Assembly (NCBI RefSeq): GCF_000018945.1
Contig: NC_011978.1
Location: 1,582,729 to 1,646,728, forward strand
Length of the DNA: 64,000 nt
Direction of reading: 5' to 3'
DNA from: Thermotoga neapolitana DSM 4359
GTDB taxonomy: Bacteria > Thermotogota > Thermotogae > Thermotogales > Thermotogaceae
In this document: positions 49,902 through 59,933 of the stretch, piece after piece
Numbering within the stretch: the stretch's first letter is position 1
Layout: the number at the start of each line of letters is the position of its first letter
The notes under the pieces: model-generated
Seen by the model: only the letters and a program-made list of their open reading frames with translations
Told to the model about the DNA's origin: nothing
The model's database searches: none
Made by a program: the position numbers and the translations under genes

Positions 49902-50929
49902 AGTTAAAGACAAAGACGATGGAATGGACAGGAAACTCCTTGAGGCTGCTGGACCAGAGGAAACTTCCCTTCATCGAGGAGTACGTAGAATGCAAAACAC
50001 ACGAAGAGGTCGCACACGCGATAAAGGAGATGATCGTCAGAGGAGCACCTGCCATAGGTGTCACGGCTGCCTTCGGATACGTTCTGGGTTTCAGAGAGTA
50101 CCGTTCAGGAGATCTGAAGGAATGGATGAAACAGGTCAAGGAAGTTTTATCTCGAACCAGGCCCACGGCCGTGAACCTGTTCTGGGCCCTGAACAGGATG
50201 GAAAAAGTCTTTCTTGAAAACCTGAAAAACGAAAACCTTGGTGAAATCCTCGAAGAAGAAGCCATGAAAATGGCACAGGAGGACATAGAGACGAACAGGG
50301 CGATCGGCAGAAACGGAGCAGAACTCATAGAGGATGGTTCGACAATTCTCACTCACTGTAACGCAGGTGCGCTTGCGACGGTGGATTACGGCACGGCCCT
50401 CGGGGTGATAAGAGCCGCCGTGGAGGCGGGAAAACGTGTGAGGGTGTTCGCCGACGAGACGCGTCCCTACCTTCAGGGGGCAAGGCTCACCGCCTGGGAG
50501 CTCATGAAAGACGGTATAGAGGTCTACGTCATAACGGACAACATGGCAGGATGGCTTATGAAAAGAGGAATGATAGACGCTGTGGTCGTGGGAGCCGACA
50601 GAATCGCTCTGAACGGAGACACCGCAAACAAGATAGGAACTTACTCCCTTGCCGTTCTGGCGAAAAGAAACAACGTTCCCTTCTACGTGGCGGCTCCGAT
50701 ATCTACGATAGACCCTACGATAAAAAGCGGTGACGAAATACCAATAGAGGAGAGGAGGGCAGAAGAGGTAACCCACTGTGGAGGAAACAGGATCGCTCCT
50801 GAAGGGGTGAAGGTTCTGAATCCGGCCTTCGATGTCACAGAAAACTCTCTGATAACAGCGATCATAACGGAAAAGGGTGTCATCAAACCACCTTTTGAGG
50901 AGAACATAAAGAAGATCCTCGGGGTGTAA
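49898..50929 (+). CDS. mtnA: S-methyl-5-thioribose-1-phosphate isomerase
   Basis: MtnA converts methylthioribose-1-phosphate to methylthioribulose-1-phosphate in methionine salvage. The 343-residue length fits. Catalytic Cys lies in [13 protein letters not shown] and the catalytic Asp in [19 protein letters not shown] and [12 protein letters not shown]-like ([14 protein letters not shown]) segments are conserved. It overlaps the SurA-like gene as ATGA and stands directly before fliR, an unusual neighbour for flagellar genes. Confidence 0.95.
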   Translation: MKLKTKTMEWTGNSLRLLDQRKLPFIEEYVECKTHEEVAHAIKEMIVRGAPAIGVTAAFGYVLGFREYRSGDLKEWMKQVKEVLSRTRPTAVNLFWALNRMEKVFLENLKNENLGEILEEEAMKMAQEDIETNRAIGRNGAELIEDGSTILTHCNAGALATVDYGTALGVIRAAVEAGKRVRVFADETRPYLQGARLTAWELMKDGIEVYVITDNMAGWLMKRGMIDAVVVGADRIALNGDTANKIGTYSLAVLAKRNNVPFYVAAPISTIDPTIKSGDEIPIEERRAEEVTHCGGNRIAPEGVKVLNPAFDVTENSLITAIITEKGVIKPPFEENIKKILGV

Positions 50930-50931
50930 CC

Positions 50932-51702
50932 TTGGATCAGATTTTTGCCTTTTTGGAGGAAAAGTTCCTTGCGTGGATGTGCTTGTTCACAAGATTTACA
51001 GGCTTTTTTGTGATCGCCCCTTTCTTTTCTGAAAGGGCATTTCCGGTTGTCGTGAAGGTTTTCCTTGCGCTCTTTACGAGCTGGTTGACCCTTTACTCGT
51101 CGAACATGAGTTTGCCACTCGATACGCCCGTTCTCACCTTAACACTGAACCTGTTGTTTAACTTTCTCGTGGGATTCAGCCTTGGGTTCATCGTGTATCT
51201 TTTCCTTCAGGCATTCAACGGAGCAGGTTACATCTTTGGTTTTCAGATGGGATTTGGTATGGAGGAAGTGCTCGCGTTCGGAGAAGAGCAGACGAACCCT
51301 ACAGGGGAATTGATATACCTTCTGGGTCTGACAGTTTTTGTGCTCATAAAAGGACCTCTTCTGATCTTCGAGGGTCTGAAGGATTCTTTAGAAGTGTTTC
51401 CCGTGAACCTTGTTAATTTAAAAGAAGATTTTTTCTCCTACATCGTGCAAAGGTCTGATGAATTCTTCGTGATGATCCTGAAGATCGGAATTCCCATCAT
51501 CGCGTTTATGTTCATCGTCAGCATCGTACTGGGAATCGTCTCCAGACTCATTCCACAGATGAACGTTTTCATGGTTGGACTGCCGTTGAAGGTGATGATA
51601 GGTTTCGTTCTGATAGCGGGGATGTTGCCGATATGGGCGGACATGGCTCAGAGTATCTCAAATCTTGTCTGGAACGCTATTCAAGAGCTTCTTGGGAAAT
51701 AG
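50932..51702 (+). CDS. fliR: Flagellar export protein FliR
   Basis: A 256-residue polytopic membrane protein (about six helices) of the flagellar type III export gate, with FliR segments RFTGFFVIAPFFSERAFP and GFQMGFGMEEVL. It starts with TTG 50932, two bases after mtnA; the ribosome site is weak, suggesting coupling. Its 3' end overlaps the open frame of flhB. Confidence 0.93.
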   Translation: MDQIFAFLEEKFLAWMCLFTRFTGFFVIAPFFSERAFPVVVKVFLALFTSWLTLYSSNMSLPLDTPVLTLTLNLLFNFLVGFSLGFIVYLFLQAFNGAGYIFGFQMGFGMEEVLAFGEEQTNPTGELIYLLGLTVFVLIKGPLLIFEGLKDSLEVFPVNLVNLKEDFFSYIVQRSDEFFVMILKIGIPIIAFMFIVSIVLGIVSRLIPQMNVFMVGLPLKVMIGFVLIAGMLPIWADMAQSISNLVWNAIQELLGK

Positions 51703-52754
51703 TTCCTCTACTGTTCGCTGAAGCCGAACGAACAGAGCGCGCCACTCCAAGGAAGAGAAGGAGAGTAAGAGAGGAAGGTCGAGTTCCCGTCTCAAGAGAA
51801 CTCAACATGGCTATCACCTTCCTCATATTCGCCGTTGTCTTGAAGATATTCGGACCACAGGGGATCGCAAGCATCGCCCGGGATGTCAGTGCCTTTCTTT
51901 CCCTCGAAGAAACAGAAGATCTTCTGAGCGCTCTTGGATATTTTAAAGATATTCTTTTGATGATCGGAGCCCTTATGCTCTTCACCATGGCCGCTGGAAT
52001 TCTGGTGGGGGCGATTCAGACGAGGTTTCTTCTTGCGTTCAAAACCCTCAGACCCGATCTGAACAGGATAAATCCGGTGGAAGGGTTCAAAAGACTGTTT
52101 TCTCTGAGATCAGTGGTCGAACTTTTGAAGGCCGTTATGAAAGTGGTGGTCATCGGTGTTGTCGTTTATCAGGTACTGAAAGATCGCTGGTACGAGATGG
52201 TTCTTTTGAGTGACATGGAACTGGAAGATGCCTTTCTGAACCTCTGGGATGTGGCATCTGAAGTTTCTCTGAAGAGTGGCATAGCCCTTCTTGCACTGGC
52301 CGTGTTCGATTATGCCTATCAGAGATGGGATTACGAAAAAAGCATTCGAATGACAAAACAGGAAGTGAAGGACGAGTTCAAGGAAGTCGAAGGAAACCCT
52401 GAGGTGAAGCGAAGGCAAAGGCAGATGATGTATGATATCCTACGAAGGAGAATGATGGAGGAGGTCCCCAAGGCCGACGTTGTGATCACCAACCCAACGC
52501 ATTTTGCCGTAGCCCTGAAGTACGATCCCGACACGATGAACGCACCAACCGTGGTGGCGAAGGGTGTGGACCATCTGGCCCTGAAGATCATCGAGATCGC
52601 AAGGGAAAACGGTGTTGCAATCGTGAGAAACCCTTCTCTTGCCCGAACGCTGTATTACAGGGTGGAGATAGGTGAGGAGATACCGGTGGAATTCTACAGG
52701 ATAGTGGCAGAAGTACTCGTTTACGTTTACACGAGAAAAGGGGTGAGAATTTGA
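51633..52754 (+). CDS. flhB: Flagellar export switch protein FlhB
   Basis: FlhB controls substrate switching of the flagellar export gate. It has four membrane helices (about 45-230) and a cytoplasmic domain with the self-cleavage motif VITNPTHFAVALKY (NPTH). The usual N-terminal segment ERTERATPRKRRRVREEG begins about 28 residues in. ATG 51633 overlaps fliR by 70 bases; the family start would lie near CTG 51711, nine bases after the fliR stop, where no ATG/GTG/TTG exists in frame. The start is therefore uncertain. Confidence 0.92.
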   Translation: MGGHGSEYLKSCLERYSRASWEIVPLLFAEAERTERATPRKRRRVREEGRVPVSRELNMAITFLIFAVVLKIFGPQGIASIARDVSAFLSLEETEDLLSALGYFKDILLMIGALMLFTMAAGILVGAIQTRFLLAFKTLRPDLNRINPVEGFKRLFSLRSVVELLKAVMKVVVIGVVVYQVLKDRWYEMVLLSDMELEDAFLNLWDVASEVSLKSGIALLALAVFDYAYQRWDYEKSIRMTKQEVKDEFKEVEGNPEVKRRQRQMMYDILRRRMMEEVPKADVVITNPTHFAVALKYDPDTMNAPTVVAKGVDHLALKIIEIARENGVAIVRNPSLARTLYYRVEIGEEIPVEFYRIVAEVLVYVYTRKGVRI

Positions 52755-54787
52755 AAAACGTCGATATCGTGGTCTCTCTGATGATAGTGGCCATCGTGCT
52801 TCTGATGGTACTTCCAATTCCAGATAGAATGCTGGATTTCTTTCAGATTCTCAACTTAACCCTCTCGATGATAATACTTTTTTCCACGATGTACATAAGA
52901 AGCGCACTGGAACTTTCTTCATTCCCGACTTTGCTTCTTGTGGTAACACTCTTCAGGCTGGGACTCAACGTGGCTTCAACGAGGCTCATCCTTCTGGAAG
53001 GTCCACAGTTTCAGGGAAGGGTCATAAGAACCTTTGGGGATTTTGTGGTCAGGGGAGATTACGTTGTGGGATTGATAGTGTTCTTGATACTGGTCATCAT
53101 CCAGTTTGTGGTCATCACAAGGGGTGCCGAGAGGATAGCGGAAGTAGCGGCAAGGTTTACCCTCGATGCCATGCCAGGAAAACAGATGAGTGTGGACGCG
53201 GATCTGAACAGCGGCCTGATCACAGAAGAGGAAGCAAGGAAAAGGCGAGAGGAGATAAGAAGAGAAGCGGATTTCTACGGTGCTATGGATGGTGCCAGTA
53301 AGTTCGTGAGAGGGGATGCCATAGCGAGTATCATAATCGTTTTCATCAACATAGTTGGTGGGCTTCTCATCGGTGTTTTGAGGCACGGTATGAGTCTTGG
53401 GGAAGCGGCACAGGAATACGTGATCCTCACGGTGGGAGACGGACTTTCCGCCCAGATACCCGCTTTGCTGGTTTCCACTGCAACCGGTATCATCGTGTCC
53501 AGGGCAGCATCGAAGGAGAATCTCGGAAAAGACCTGGTGTCGGAACTTTCTCGCGAAACGAAGGTCATCATCCTCACAGGCGGTGTTTTGATCTTTCTGG
53601 GACTTTTCACTCCCATTCCGTTTTTCAGTGCTCTTCTGGGAGGGGCTTTGATCCTGCTTGCGGTCTATGCCTCAAGGGCCGTTCCTCAGGAAGAACTCGC
53701 AGGTCCATCGCCCGCGGAAAGACCGAGTGGTCCTGTACTGTCAACCCCTGAAGAGGTGGCTGAGGTGATACAGAGCGACACCGTTGAGGTGGAGATCGGA
53801 TACGGTCTGATTCCCCTCGCCGATCCATCCCAGGGCGGTGACCTCCTCGACAGGATCACATCCATAAGAAAACAGCTTGCCTTCGAATTGGGTCTTGTGG
53901 TATCTCCCATCCGGGTGAGAGACAGTGTCCTTCTGAAACCAAACGAGTATTCCATAAAGATAAGGGGAAGTGAGGTTGCTCGTTATGAGCTGATTCCAAA
54001 CAGGCTCCTCGCAATAAATCCTGGAACCGCTGAGGAGAAAATACCCGGCATACCAACCAGGGAACCCGCCTTCAACCTTGAGGCGTACTGGATAGAAGAG
54101 TGGAGAAAAGAAGAAGCCCAGCAGAAGGGTTACACCGTGGTGGATCCTCCCACCGTCTTCGCCACACACCTTTCTGAAGTGCTGAGAAGACACGCCGATG
54201 AACTGCTCGGAGTCAAGGAGTTCGAACTCCTTGTTGAAGGTCTGAAAGAGAAGTTCCCGAAACTGGTTGAAGATCTCATACCGGACGTTATGAAACCAGC
54301 TGAGGTGAAAAAGGTTTTGCAGAGACTCCTGAAGGAAGGTGTTTCCATCCGGAACCTTCCGACCATTTTCGAAACACTTTTGGAAAGCGCAGAAAAGAGC
54401 AAGGACATAGATTTCCTGGTGGAAAGTGTGAGAAAGGCTCTGAAAAGGCAGATCGCTTCTCAGGTGCGCTCCGATGACGGTAAAATACACGCGGTAGTCC
54501 TCGAAAGGGAACTGGAGCAGAAACTCGCCGAATCGATAAAGGAAGTGGGGGAAGAAAGAGAACTCCTTCTGAATCCAGAAGTGTCACGAGAACTCATGAA
54601 CAGGATATCTGCTGCCCTGAGTGATCTGATGAAAAAGGGGTATCAGCCGGTTGTAGTCTGTTCTTCCAGCATCAGGTCGTACCTTTCCAGATACATAGCA
54701 AGGAGTGTCCCAGGTGTTTTTGTGATCTCCTACGATGAAATACCGGACGATTACACCCTCCAGATTGAAGGCGTGGTGAAACTGTGA
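52751..54787 (+). CDS. flhA: Flagellar export gate protein FlhA
   Basis: A 678-residue protein with about eight N-terminal membrane helices (to about 310) and a large cytoplasmic domain that forms the nonameric export ring. The FHIPEP-region segments TLFRLGLNVASTRLIL and DAMPGKQMSVDADLNSG are conserved. It starts with TTG 52751 overlapping the flhB stop as TTGA. Confidence 0.96.
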   Translation: MKNVDIVVSLMIVAIVLLMVLPIPDRMLDFFQILNLTLSMIILFSTMYIRSALELSSFPTLLLVVTLFRLGLNVASTRLILLEGPQFQGRVIRTFGDFVVRGDYVVGLIVFLILVIIQFVVITRGAERIAEVAARFTLDAMPGKQMSVDADLNSGLITEEEARKRREEIRREADFYGAMDGASKFVRGDAIASIIIVFINIVGGLLIGVLRHGMSLGEAAQEYVILTVGDGLSAQIPALLVSTATGIIVSRAASKENLGKDLVSELSRETKVIILTGGVLIFLGLFTPIPFFSALLGGALILLAVYASRAVPQEELAGPSPAERPSGPVLSTPEEVAEVIQSDTVEVEIGYGLIPLADPSQGGDLLDRITSIRKQLAFELGLVVSPIRVRDSVLLKPNEYSIKIRGSEVARYELIPNRLLAINPGTAEEKIPGIPTREPAFNLEAYWIEEWRKEEAQQKGYTVVDPPTVFATHLSEVLRRHADELLGVKEFELLVEGLKEKFPKLVEDLIPDVMKPAEVKKVLQRLLKEGVSIRNLPTIFETLLESAEKSKDIDFLVESVRKALKRQIASQVRSDDGKIHAVVLERELEQKLAESIKEVGEERELLLNPEVSRELMNRISAALSDLMKKGYQPVVVCSSSIRSYLSRYIARSVPGVFVISYDEIPDDYTLQIEGVVKL

Positions 54788-55932
54788 AAATAAAAAAATA
54801 CCTCGCCGAGAGCATCAGAGAAGCGATGATGATGATGATAAAAAGAGAACTTGGGGATAACGCCGTTATCCTGAGCTCTCGTAGGATAAAAAAAGGTGGA
54901 TTCTTCGGAATAGGAGGAAAGACGTACTTCGAGATAACCGCCGCCGTGGAAGAAAAAGAAGAGGAAAAGAAGGTAGAAAACGCTTCTACTTACAGACTTC
55001 AGGAGATCCTGATAAAGAACAGACGAAGCCTGGACGATAATATTAAGGACGAGTTCGACGAGATAAAGAGAACCATAAGTGAAATCAAACAAATCCTTGT
55101 GAAAGAGAAGAGCCAGACCCTTCCAGAAGGGCTGTCGAAGATCTCCTACGGTATGGAAAAACAGGAGATAATACCGGAAATCAGATACAAAATAGTGGAG
55201 TTTTTGAAGATGAAGTACGGTGATCTGGATCCCGGCTCAAAAGAAGCCTTCAAAATTCTCTCTGAGCAGTTTTCCAACATCATAAGAACGAAAGTACCGG
55301 ACTTTGAGAATGTAAAGGTTCTCTTTGTTGGAACAACTGGAGTTGGTAAGACAACAACACTTGCAAAGCTTGCTGCAAGGTTCAAGATAGAAGAGAAAAA
55401 GCGTGTGGCGATACTCACACTGGACACCTACAGAATAGCCGCAGCCGAACAGTTGAAGACGTACGCGGAGATAATGGATATTCCCATGAAGATCGCATAC
55501 ACACCAAAGGAAGCAGAATACGAAATGATGGCACTGAAGGATTACGACGTTCTTCTCATCGACACCGCGGGAAGGAGCCATCAGAACGATCTTCAAATGA
55601 GCGAGGTCAAAGCCCTGGCAGAGGCTGTGAAACCGAACATCACGTTTCTGGTCGTCGCCATGAACTACAAACTGGACGACATGAAGAAAATTCTGGAGAA
55701 ATTCTCTGTGGTGAGACCCACACATCTCATCCTCACGAAGATGGACGAAACATCCGTTTATGGTACTTTTGTGAACATCTCAGAAATCACAGACATTCCA
55801 ATCGCCTTTGTAACAAACGGTCAGAGAGTGCCAGACGACATCTTCGAAGCAAATTCCGTGGAACTCGCGAGGATCGTAACCAGTGAGGTGTTAAGCTGTG
55901 CCGGATCAGGCGGAACATCTCAGGAAAAGTGA
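54784..55932 (+). CDS. flhF: SRP-type GTPase FlhF
   Basis: A 382-residue SRP-family GTPase that helps place flagella at the pole. It has a charged N-terminal domain (about 1-100, with [18 protein letters not shown]), the NG domain with P-loop [15 protein letters not shown], then [21 protein letters not shown] and TKMDE. GTG 54784 overlaps the flhA stop. Together with FlhG it sets flagellar number and position. Confidence 0.95.
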   Translation: MKIKKYLAESIREAMMMMIKRELGDNAVILSSRRIKKGGFFGIGGKTYFEITAAVEEKEEEKKVENASTYRLQEILIKNRRSLDDNIKDEFDEIKRTISEIKQILVKEKSQTLPEGLSKISYGMEKQEIIPEIRYKIVEFLKMKYGDLDPGSKEAFKILSEQFSNIIRTKVPDFENVKVLFVGTTGVGKTTTLAKLAARFKIEEKKRVAILTLDTYRIAAAEQLKTYAEIMDIPMKIAYTPKEAEYEMMALKDYDVLLIDTAGRSHQNDLQMSEVKALAEAVKPNITFLVVAMNYKLDDMKKILEKFSVVRPTHLILTKMDETSVYGTFVNISEITDIPIAFVTNGQRVPDDIFEANSVELARIVTSEVLSCAGSGGTSQEK

Positions 55933-56725
55933 ACCGAAGATAGTGAGTGTTCTCAGCGGAAAAGGCGGTGTGGGGAAATCCGTAATAGCGGTCAACCTTG
56001 CTCTGGCGCTGAAAGAAACAGGAGCGAATGTGCTTTTGCTGGATGCAGATGTGGGATTTGGAAGCGTCGAGATCCTCCTTGGTTTCATGGCGCCCAAGAC
56101 ACTGAAAGATTTTTTCAAATCCGATATGAAGATCGAGGACATCGTTTTCAGCACAAAATACGGTGTGGATGTTCTCAGCTTTGGAATTGACATGGAGGAT
56201 CTTCTCCTTTTCAATCTGAGCGATCGAAGACGTTTCTTCGATTGTTTTTCCAGGCTTCTCAAAAAATACGATTATCTGATAGTAGATTTTCCACCGGGGT
56301 ACAACGAGAACCTGGACAGTTTCTACCTGCAGTCTGACTTCCTCATCCTTGTGACAACACCGGAGCCAACTTCCATCATAAACACTTACACACTGATGAA
56401 AATTCTGTCCGTCAAGGGAGTCTCTCCAGAAGAAGTTTTCCTTGTCATGAACATGGCAAAGAACATGAGAGAAGGAAGAATCGCTGTGGACAGACTGAAA
56501 AGGGTGATCGAAAGATTCGTTGGCTTCACGATAAAACACTCCTTTGTGGTGAAAGAAGATCCCGTGGTTCACAAGAGTGTGGTCTCGCAGGAACCGTTCG
56601 TTCAGCGTCACCGGAAGTCCCAGCCGTCTTTTGCGATATATGGGCTCAGAGAAAAGATCCTGAGAGAGCCTGTTCGGAAAGAGGGTTTCCTGACCAAAAT
56701 AAGACAGATGCTTGGGATAGGGTGA
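55898..56725 (+). CDS. flhG: MinD-like ATPase FlhG (FleN/YlxH)
   Basis: A 275-residue deviant-Walker ATPase with [19 protein letters not shown] and [17 protein letters not shown]. It partners FlhF to control flagellar number. The short N-terminal segment before the Walker box contains a QAEHLRK stretch reminiscent of the activator motif that stimulates FlhF GTPase. GTG 55898 follows GAGGTG and overlaps flhF by 35 bases. Confidence 0.92.
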   Translation: MPDQAEHLRKSEPKIVSVLSGKGGVGKSVIAVNLALALKETGANVLLLDADVGFGSVEILLGFMAPKTLKDFFKSDMKIEDIVFSTKYGVDVLSFGIDMEDLLLFNLSDRRRFFDCFSRLLKKYDYLIVDFPPGYNENLDSFYLQSDFLILVTTPEPTSIINTYTLMKILSVKGVSPEEVFLVMNMAKNMREGRIAVDRLKRVIERFVGFTIKHSFVVKEDPVVHKSVVSQEPFVQRHRKSQPSFAIYGLREKILREPVRKEGFLTKIRQMLGIG

Positions 56726-56729
56726 TACG

Positions 56730-57419
56730 ATGCAGTATTACACCGAACTTGTGAAGGCTTCTGATGTGATAAGGCCCGGACAGAGTGTCATTGTGGAAGT
56801 TTCCTATCCGGAGGATCTCGAAGGTGAGTACAAAAGTAGCGTTCACGACGTTGATTTCGAAAGAAACCTTCTGGTACTCTCCATGCCGAGTTTCAAGGGA
56901 AGACTGGTTCCTCTTCCGCGAGGAACGCGATGTACAGTGAAGATCGTGGACAGTTCTGCGATATACACGTTCAGAACGGCTGTACTGGAAAGTGGTAGGG
57001 ACGAAGATGGTTTTCCCATCACCAAAGTGTTGTTTCCAAACAGGTTGAGAAAGGTACAGAGAAGAAGATTCAAAAGGATAAAGATCTTTCTAGAGGGATT
57101 CTACAGGGTCTCCTCCAAAGATGAACCACTGAAGAGGTTTGTGACGAGAGATTTCAGCGCAGGTGGTATGCTGATGGTGGTGAACGACATCTTAACGGTG
57201 GGACAGATCATATACGTTACGATGGATCTGGATGAAAACCTGAAACTGGTGGATCAGCCTGCCCGGATCGTAAGAGAAGCAGGAATTCTTGAAACGGGTG
57301 AGAGAATGTACGGAGTGGAATTTTTGAACGTTTCTCCATCCCTGGAAAAGAAACTAGTGACTTTCGTTTTCAGAAAGGAAATTGAAATGAGAAACAAGGA
57401 AAGGGGAGATATCGAGTGA
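56730..57419 (+). CDS. PilZ-domain (YcgR-type) c-di-GMP effector
   Basis: A 229-residue protein with an N-terminal YcgR-like domain (about 1-105) and a C-terminal PilZ domain: the c-di-GMP-binding RRRFKR (RxxxR) and RDFSAGG (DxSxxG) motifs are intact. YcgR proteins slow flagellar motors when c-di-GMP is high. Its place in the flagellar-chemotaxis operon supports that role. It overlaps cheC as GTGA. Confidence 0.88.
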   Translation: MQYYTELVKASDVIRPGQSVIVEVSYPEDLEGEYKSSVHDVDFERNLLVLSMPSFKGRLVPLPRGTRCTVKIVDSSAIYTFRTAVLESGRDEDGFPITKVLFPNRLRKVQRRRFKRIKIFLEGFYRVSSKDEPLKRFVTRDFSAGGMLMVVNDILTVGQIIYVTMDLDENLKLVDQPARIVREAGILETGERMYGVEFLNVSPSLEKKLVTFVFRKEIEMRNKERGDIE

Positions 57420-58030
57420 ACATCTCCGAAAGACAAAAGGATCTTCTGAAAGAAATCGGAAACATAGGAGCCGGAAACGCTGCAACGGCGATATCTTACA
57501 TGGTGAACAAGAAGGTGGAGATTTCCGTTCCAACGGTGGAGATAATCCCCCTCAGCGACGTGATATTCGTGGCGAAAGATCCAGAAGAGATCGTTGTAGG
57601 CGTGAAGATGCCCGTGACAGGAGAGATAGAAGGTAACGTCCTCCTCATAATGGGAACGCAGGTGGTGAAAAAGATCCTGGAGATACTCATAGGACACGCA
57701 CCTGAAAATTTACTACAGCTCGATGAGTTTGCTGCTTCGGCGCTTCAGGAAGTGGGAAACATCATGTGTGGTACCTACGTTTCGGCTCTTGCAGACTTTT
57801 TGGGATTCAAGATAGACACGCTTCCACCTCAACTTGTGGTGGACATGATTTCTGCGATATTTGCAGAAGTTTCGATCGAGGAGCTAGGAGAGAGCGTCGA
57901 TGATCAGGTGGTGTTCGTCGAGACATCTCTCACCGTGGAGGAAGAGGAACCGCTGACCTCATATCTGATGCTGGTACCGAAGCCAGGGTACCTGAAAAAG
58001 ATCTTCGAAAGGATGGGTGTTCAGGAATGA
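57416..58030 (+). CDS. cheC: CheY-P phosphatase CheC
   Basis: A 204-residue CheC with the two phosphatase motifs EIGNIGAGNAATA (helix 1) and EVGNIMCGTYVSAL (helix 2), each with the Glu-x2-Asn pair that dephosphorylates CheY-P. It binds CheD, encoded next, with an ATGA overlap. It is close to the crystallised T. maritima CheC (from memory). Confidence 0.95.
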   Translation: MNISERQKDLLKEIGNIGAGNAATAISYMVNKKVEISVPTVEIIPLSDVIFVAKDPEEIVVGVKMPVTGEIEGNVLLIMGTQVVKKILEILIGHAPENLLQLDEFAASALQEVGNIMCGTYVSALADFLGFKIDTLPPQLVVDMISAIFAEVSIEELGESVDDQVVFVETSLTVEEEEPLTSYLMLVPKPGYLKKIFERMGVQE

Positions 58031-58500
58031 AAAAGGTAATAGGTATTGGAGAATACGCCGTTATGAAAAACCCGGGGGTGATCGTGACCCTGGGACTGGG
58101 ATCGTGTGTTGCCGTGTGTGTGAGAGACCCCGTTGCGGCCGTTGGTGGTATGGCCCATGTAATGCTTCCGGACAGCGGAGGGAAGACCGACAAACCCGGA
58201 AAGTACGCAGACACGGCAATTGAAACGCTGGTGAAAGAGCTTGAGGCACTTGGGGCAAAGAGAGAAAGAATGGAGGCAAAAATTGCCGGTGGAGCCAGCA
58301 TGTTCGAATCCAAAGGAATGAACATAGGTCAGCGAAACGTAGAAGCGGTGAAAAGACACCTGAAAGAACACGGAATAAAACTTGTGGCAGAAGACACCGG
58401 TGGTAACAGGGCAAGGAGTGTCGAGTACAACATAGCCACTGGAAAGCTTCTTGTGAGGAAGGTGGGTGGTGGTGAACAATTAGAAATAAAGGAAATCTAG
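58027..58500 (+). CDS. cheD: Chemoreceptor glutamine deamidase CheD
   Basis: CheD deamidates chemoreceptor glutamines and is regulated by CheC. The 157-residue protein has the catalytic Cys27 in GLGSCVAV and His44 in MAHVMLPDS. The chemoreceptor at 42719-44704 is a possible substrate. It ends TAG, sharing its last base with the fliA start (TAGTG). Confidence 0.96.
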   Translation: MKKVIGIGEYAVMKNPGVIVTLGLGSCVAVCVRDPVAAVGGMAHVMLPDSGGKTDKPGKYADTAIETLVKELEALGAKRERMEAKIAGGASMFESKGMNIGQRNVEAVKRHLKEHGIKLVAEDTGGNRARSVEYNIATGKLLVRKVGGGEQLEIKEI

Positions 58501-59162
58501 TGTGGGATAAAGAAAGGGCAATAAAGAGTTTGCTTCCTGTTATAAAACGAATAGCCGAAGATCTGGTGCAGACCCTTCCACCGAACGTGGAGGTAGAAGA
58601 CCTCATTCAGGAAGGAATCCTTGCAGCACTCTCTGCTTTTGAAAGGTACGATCCGTCCAAAGCGAGTTTTACAACATTCGTAATAAAAAGAGTGAAGGGG
58701 GCAATGTATGACTACCTGAGAAGGATAGACTGGATGCCAAGAAATCTGAGAAAAAATGTGAAACTTGTGGAGAAAGCGATACACGAGAGTGAAGAGTTCC
58801 CTTCGGACGAGGAACTGGCCAGGAAAACCGGGTTGGAACTGAAAGAAGTGATTCGCGCCAAAAACGAGATGATGAGAAGACAGATTCTCATGATAGATGC
58901 CTTCGATGAAGAGTTAGCGTTGAAAACAGAAGGACCAGATGAAACAGCGTACCGGGAGATCTTAAAAGAGAAAATAAAAAAAGCGATTGAGAAGTTGTCC
59001 GAGAAAGAAAAACTCGTCCTCTCACTGAGGTTTGAAAAAGAGCTTTCCCTGAAAGAAATAGCACGCGTTCTGGGTGTTTCCGAGTCCAGGGTTTCTCAGA
59101 TCGTGAGCCTTGCCCTCTTGAAAATAAAAAGGGAAGTGATGGGCGATGATCAGACCAGTTGA
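58500..59162 (+). CDS. fliA: Flagellar sigma factor sigma-28
   Basis: A 220-residue sigma-70-family factor of the FliA/SigD group. Region 2 includes YDPSKASFTTFVIKRVKGAMYDYLR, region 3 follows, and region 4 is a helix-turn-helix (SLKEIARVLGVSESRVSQI). It directs late flagellar and chemotaxis genes. GTG 58500 is 7 bases after AAGGAA. No anti-sigma factor FlgM is recognisable next to it. Confidence 0.96.
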   Translation: MWDKERAIKSLLPVIKRIAEDLVQTLPPNVEVEDLIQEGILAALSAFERYDPSKASFTTFVIKRVKGAMYDYLRRIDWMPRNLRKNVKLVEKAIHESEEFPSDEELARKTGLELKEVIRAKNEMMRRQILMIDAFDEELALKTEGPDETAYREILKEKIKKAIEKLSEKEKLVLSLRFEKELSLKEIARVLGVSESRVSQIVSLALLKIKREVMGDDQTS

Positions 59163-59454
59163 CTTCCAGGGTTTTGTTGTCAAAGGTGTAGAGTCCACCC
59201 AGAGCATCTCTCAGACTTTGAATCAGCAGGCACTGATGCAACAAATAGCAGGACAGCATCTGGTGCAGCAGTTCAACAGAGAACAAAGCATGGTGAAAAG
59301 AAGTGTTTTCGCAGAAGGTGTCGAGGTGAGAACTTCGACGGAGGGAAAAGGAAGGAATGAAAATCGTTCTTCCTACAATCTCAGGATCCAGAAGAGAAAA
59401 CAGGTCAGTCTGAGAGAGGAGAGCAAAGGACTGTTCATGGATGTGAGAACATGA
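59146..59454 (+). CDS. Unknown small protein after fliA
   Basis: A 102-residue soluble protein with a Gln/Ser-rich first half (SISQTLNQQALMQQIAGQ) likely to form a helix, and a basic second half. I do not recognise a family. It overlaps fliA by 17 bases and the next gene by ATGA, so it is part of the flagellar operon. The position recalls the small coupled genes after sigD in Bacillus, but there is no visible sequence link. Confidence 0.6.
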   Translation: MIRPVDFQGFVVKGVESTQSISQTLNQQALMQQIAGQHLVQQFNREQSMVKRSVFAEGVEVRTSTEGKGRNENRSSYNLRIQKRKQVSLREESKGLFMDVRT

Positions 59455-59933
59455 CAATTGCCTATCTGGAATCAAAAAAACTGGATGGAAAATTCGTGGG
59501 AGGGCTTCTCACCGTCGACGAACGGGGTATTCCACAGGAGTTCAAGTACACCGAACCTGTGGTTCCAAACGAACTCCAAAGAATACTGTACGGTGGTTCT
59601 CTCGAGGTCTATCTGAAAACAGAACTCATAGCCAGAACATTGCTGAAGAAGATGGAAAAGAATCCGGATTTCATATTCGTCCGCGATCCGGAGCTTCTGG
59701 AAGTGGATGAAAGATTGGTCCTCCTTGTTGAGAGAAATGAAAAAGTAGAAGAGCCGGTTCGCATTTCTGAAGAAGAAGTCATTCTTCCATTCAAAGGAAC
59801 AGCGCTCAAGGTCATAGGGAAACTCTCGGACGATCGTTTGGAAAAACTGTTGAACCTTCTGGAAGCCTTTGATGTTCTTGAACCATTTCAAAGACTGGAC
59901 AGGGCGCTGGAGTACGTATGTTCAGGCGAGTGA
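59451..59933 (+). CDS. Unknown protein of the flagellar operon
   Basis: A 160-residue soluble protein, acidic and mixed alpha/beta, without a signal peptide, membrane helix or motif I recognise. It is coupled to both neighbours (ATGA overlap upstream, 16-base overlap downstream). Any role in motility is inferred from position only. Confidence 0.6.
   Translation: MTIAYLESKKLDGKFVGGLLTVDERGIPQEFKYTEPVVPNELQRILYGGSLEVYLKTELIARTLLKKMEKNPDFIFVRDPELLEVDERLVLLVERNEKVEEPVRISEEEVILPFKGTALKVIGKLSDDRLEKLLNLLEAFDVLEPFQRLDRALEYVCSGE

Noticed and set aside
55787-56611. 274-codon minus-strand open frame opposite flhG
   Set aside because: Shadow of flhG, with biased composition and no start context.
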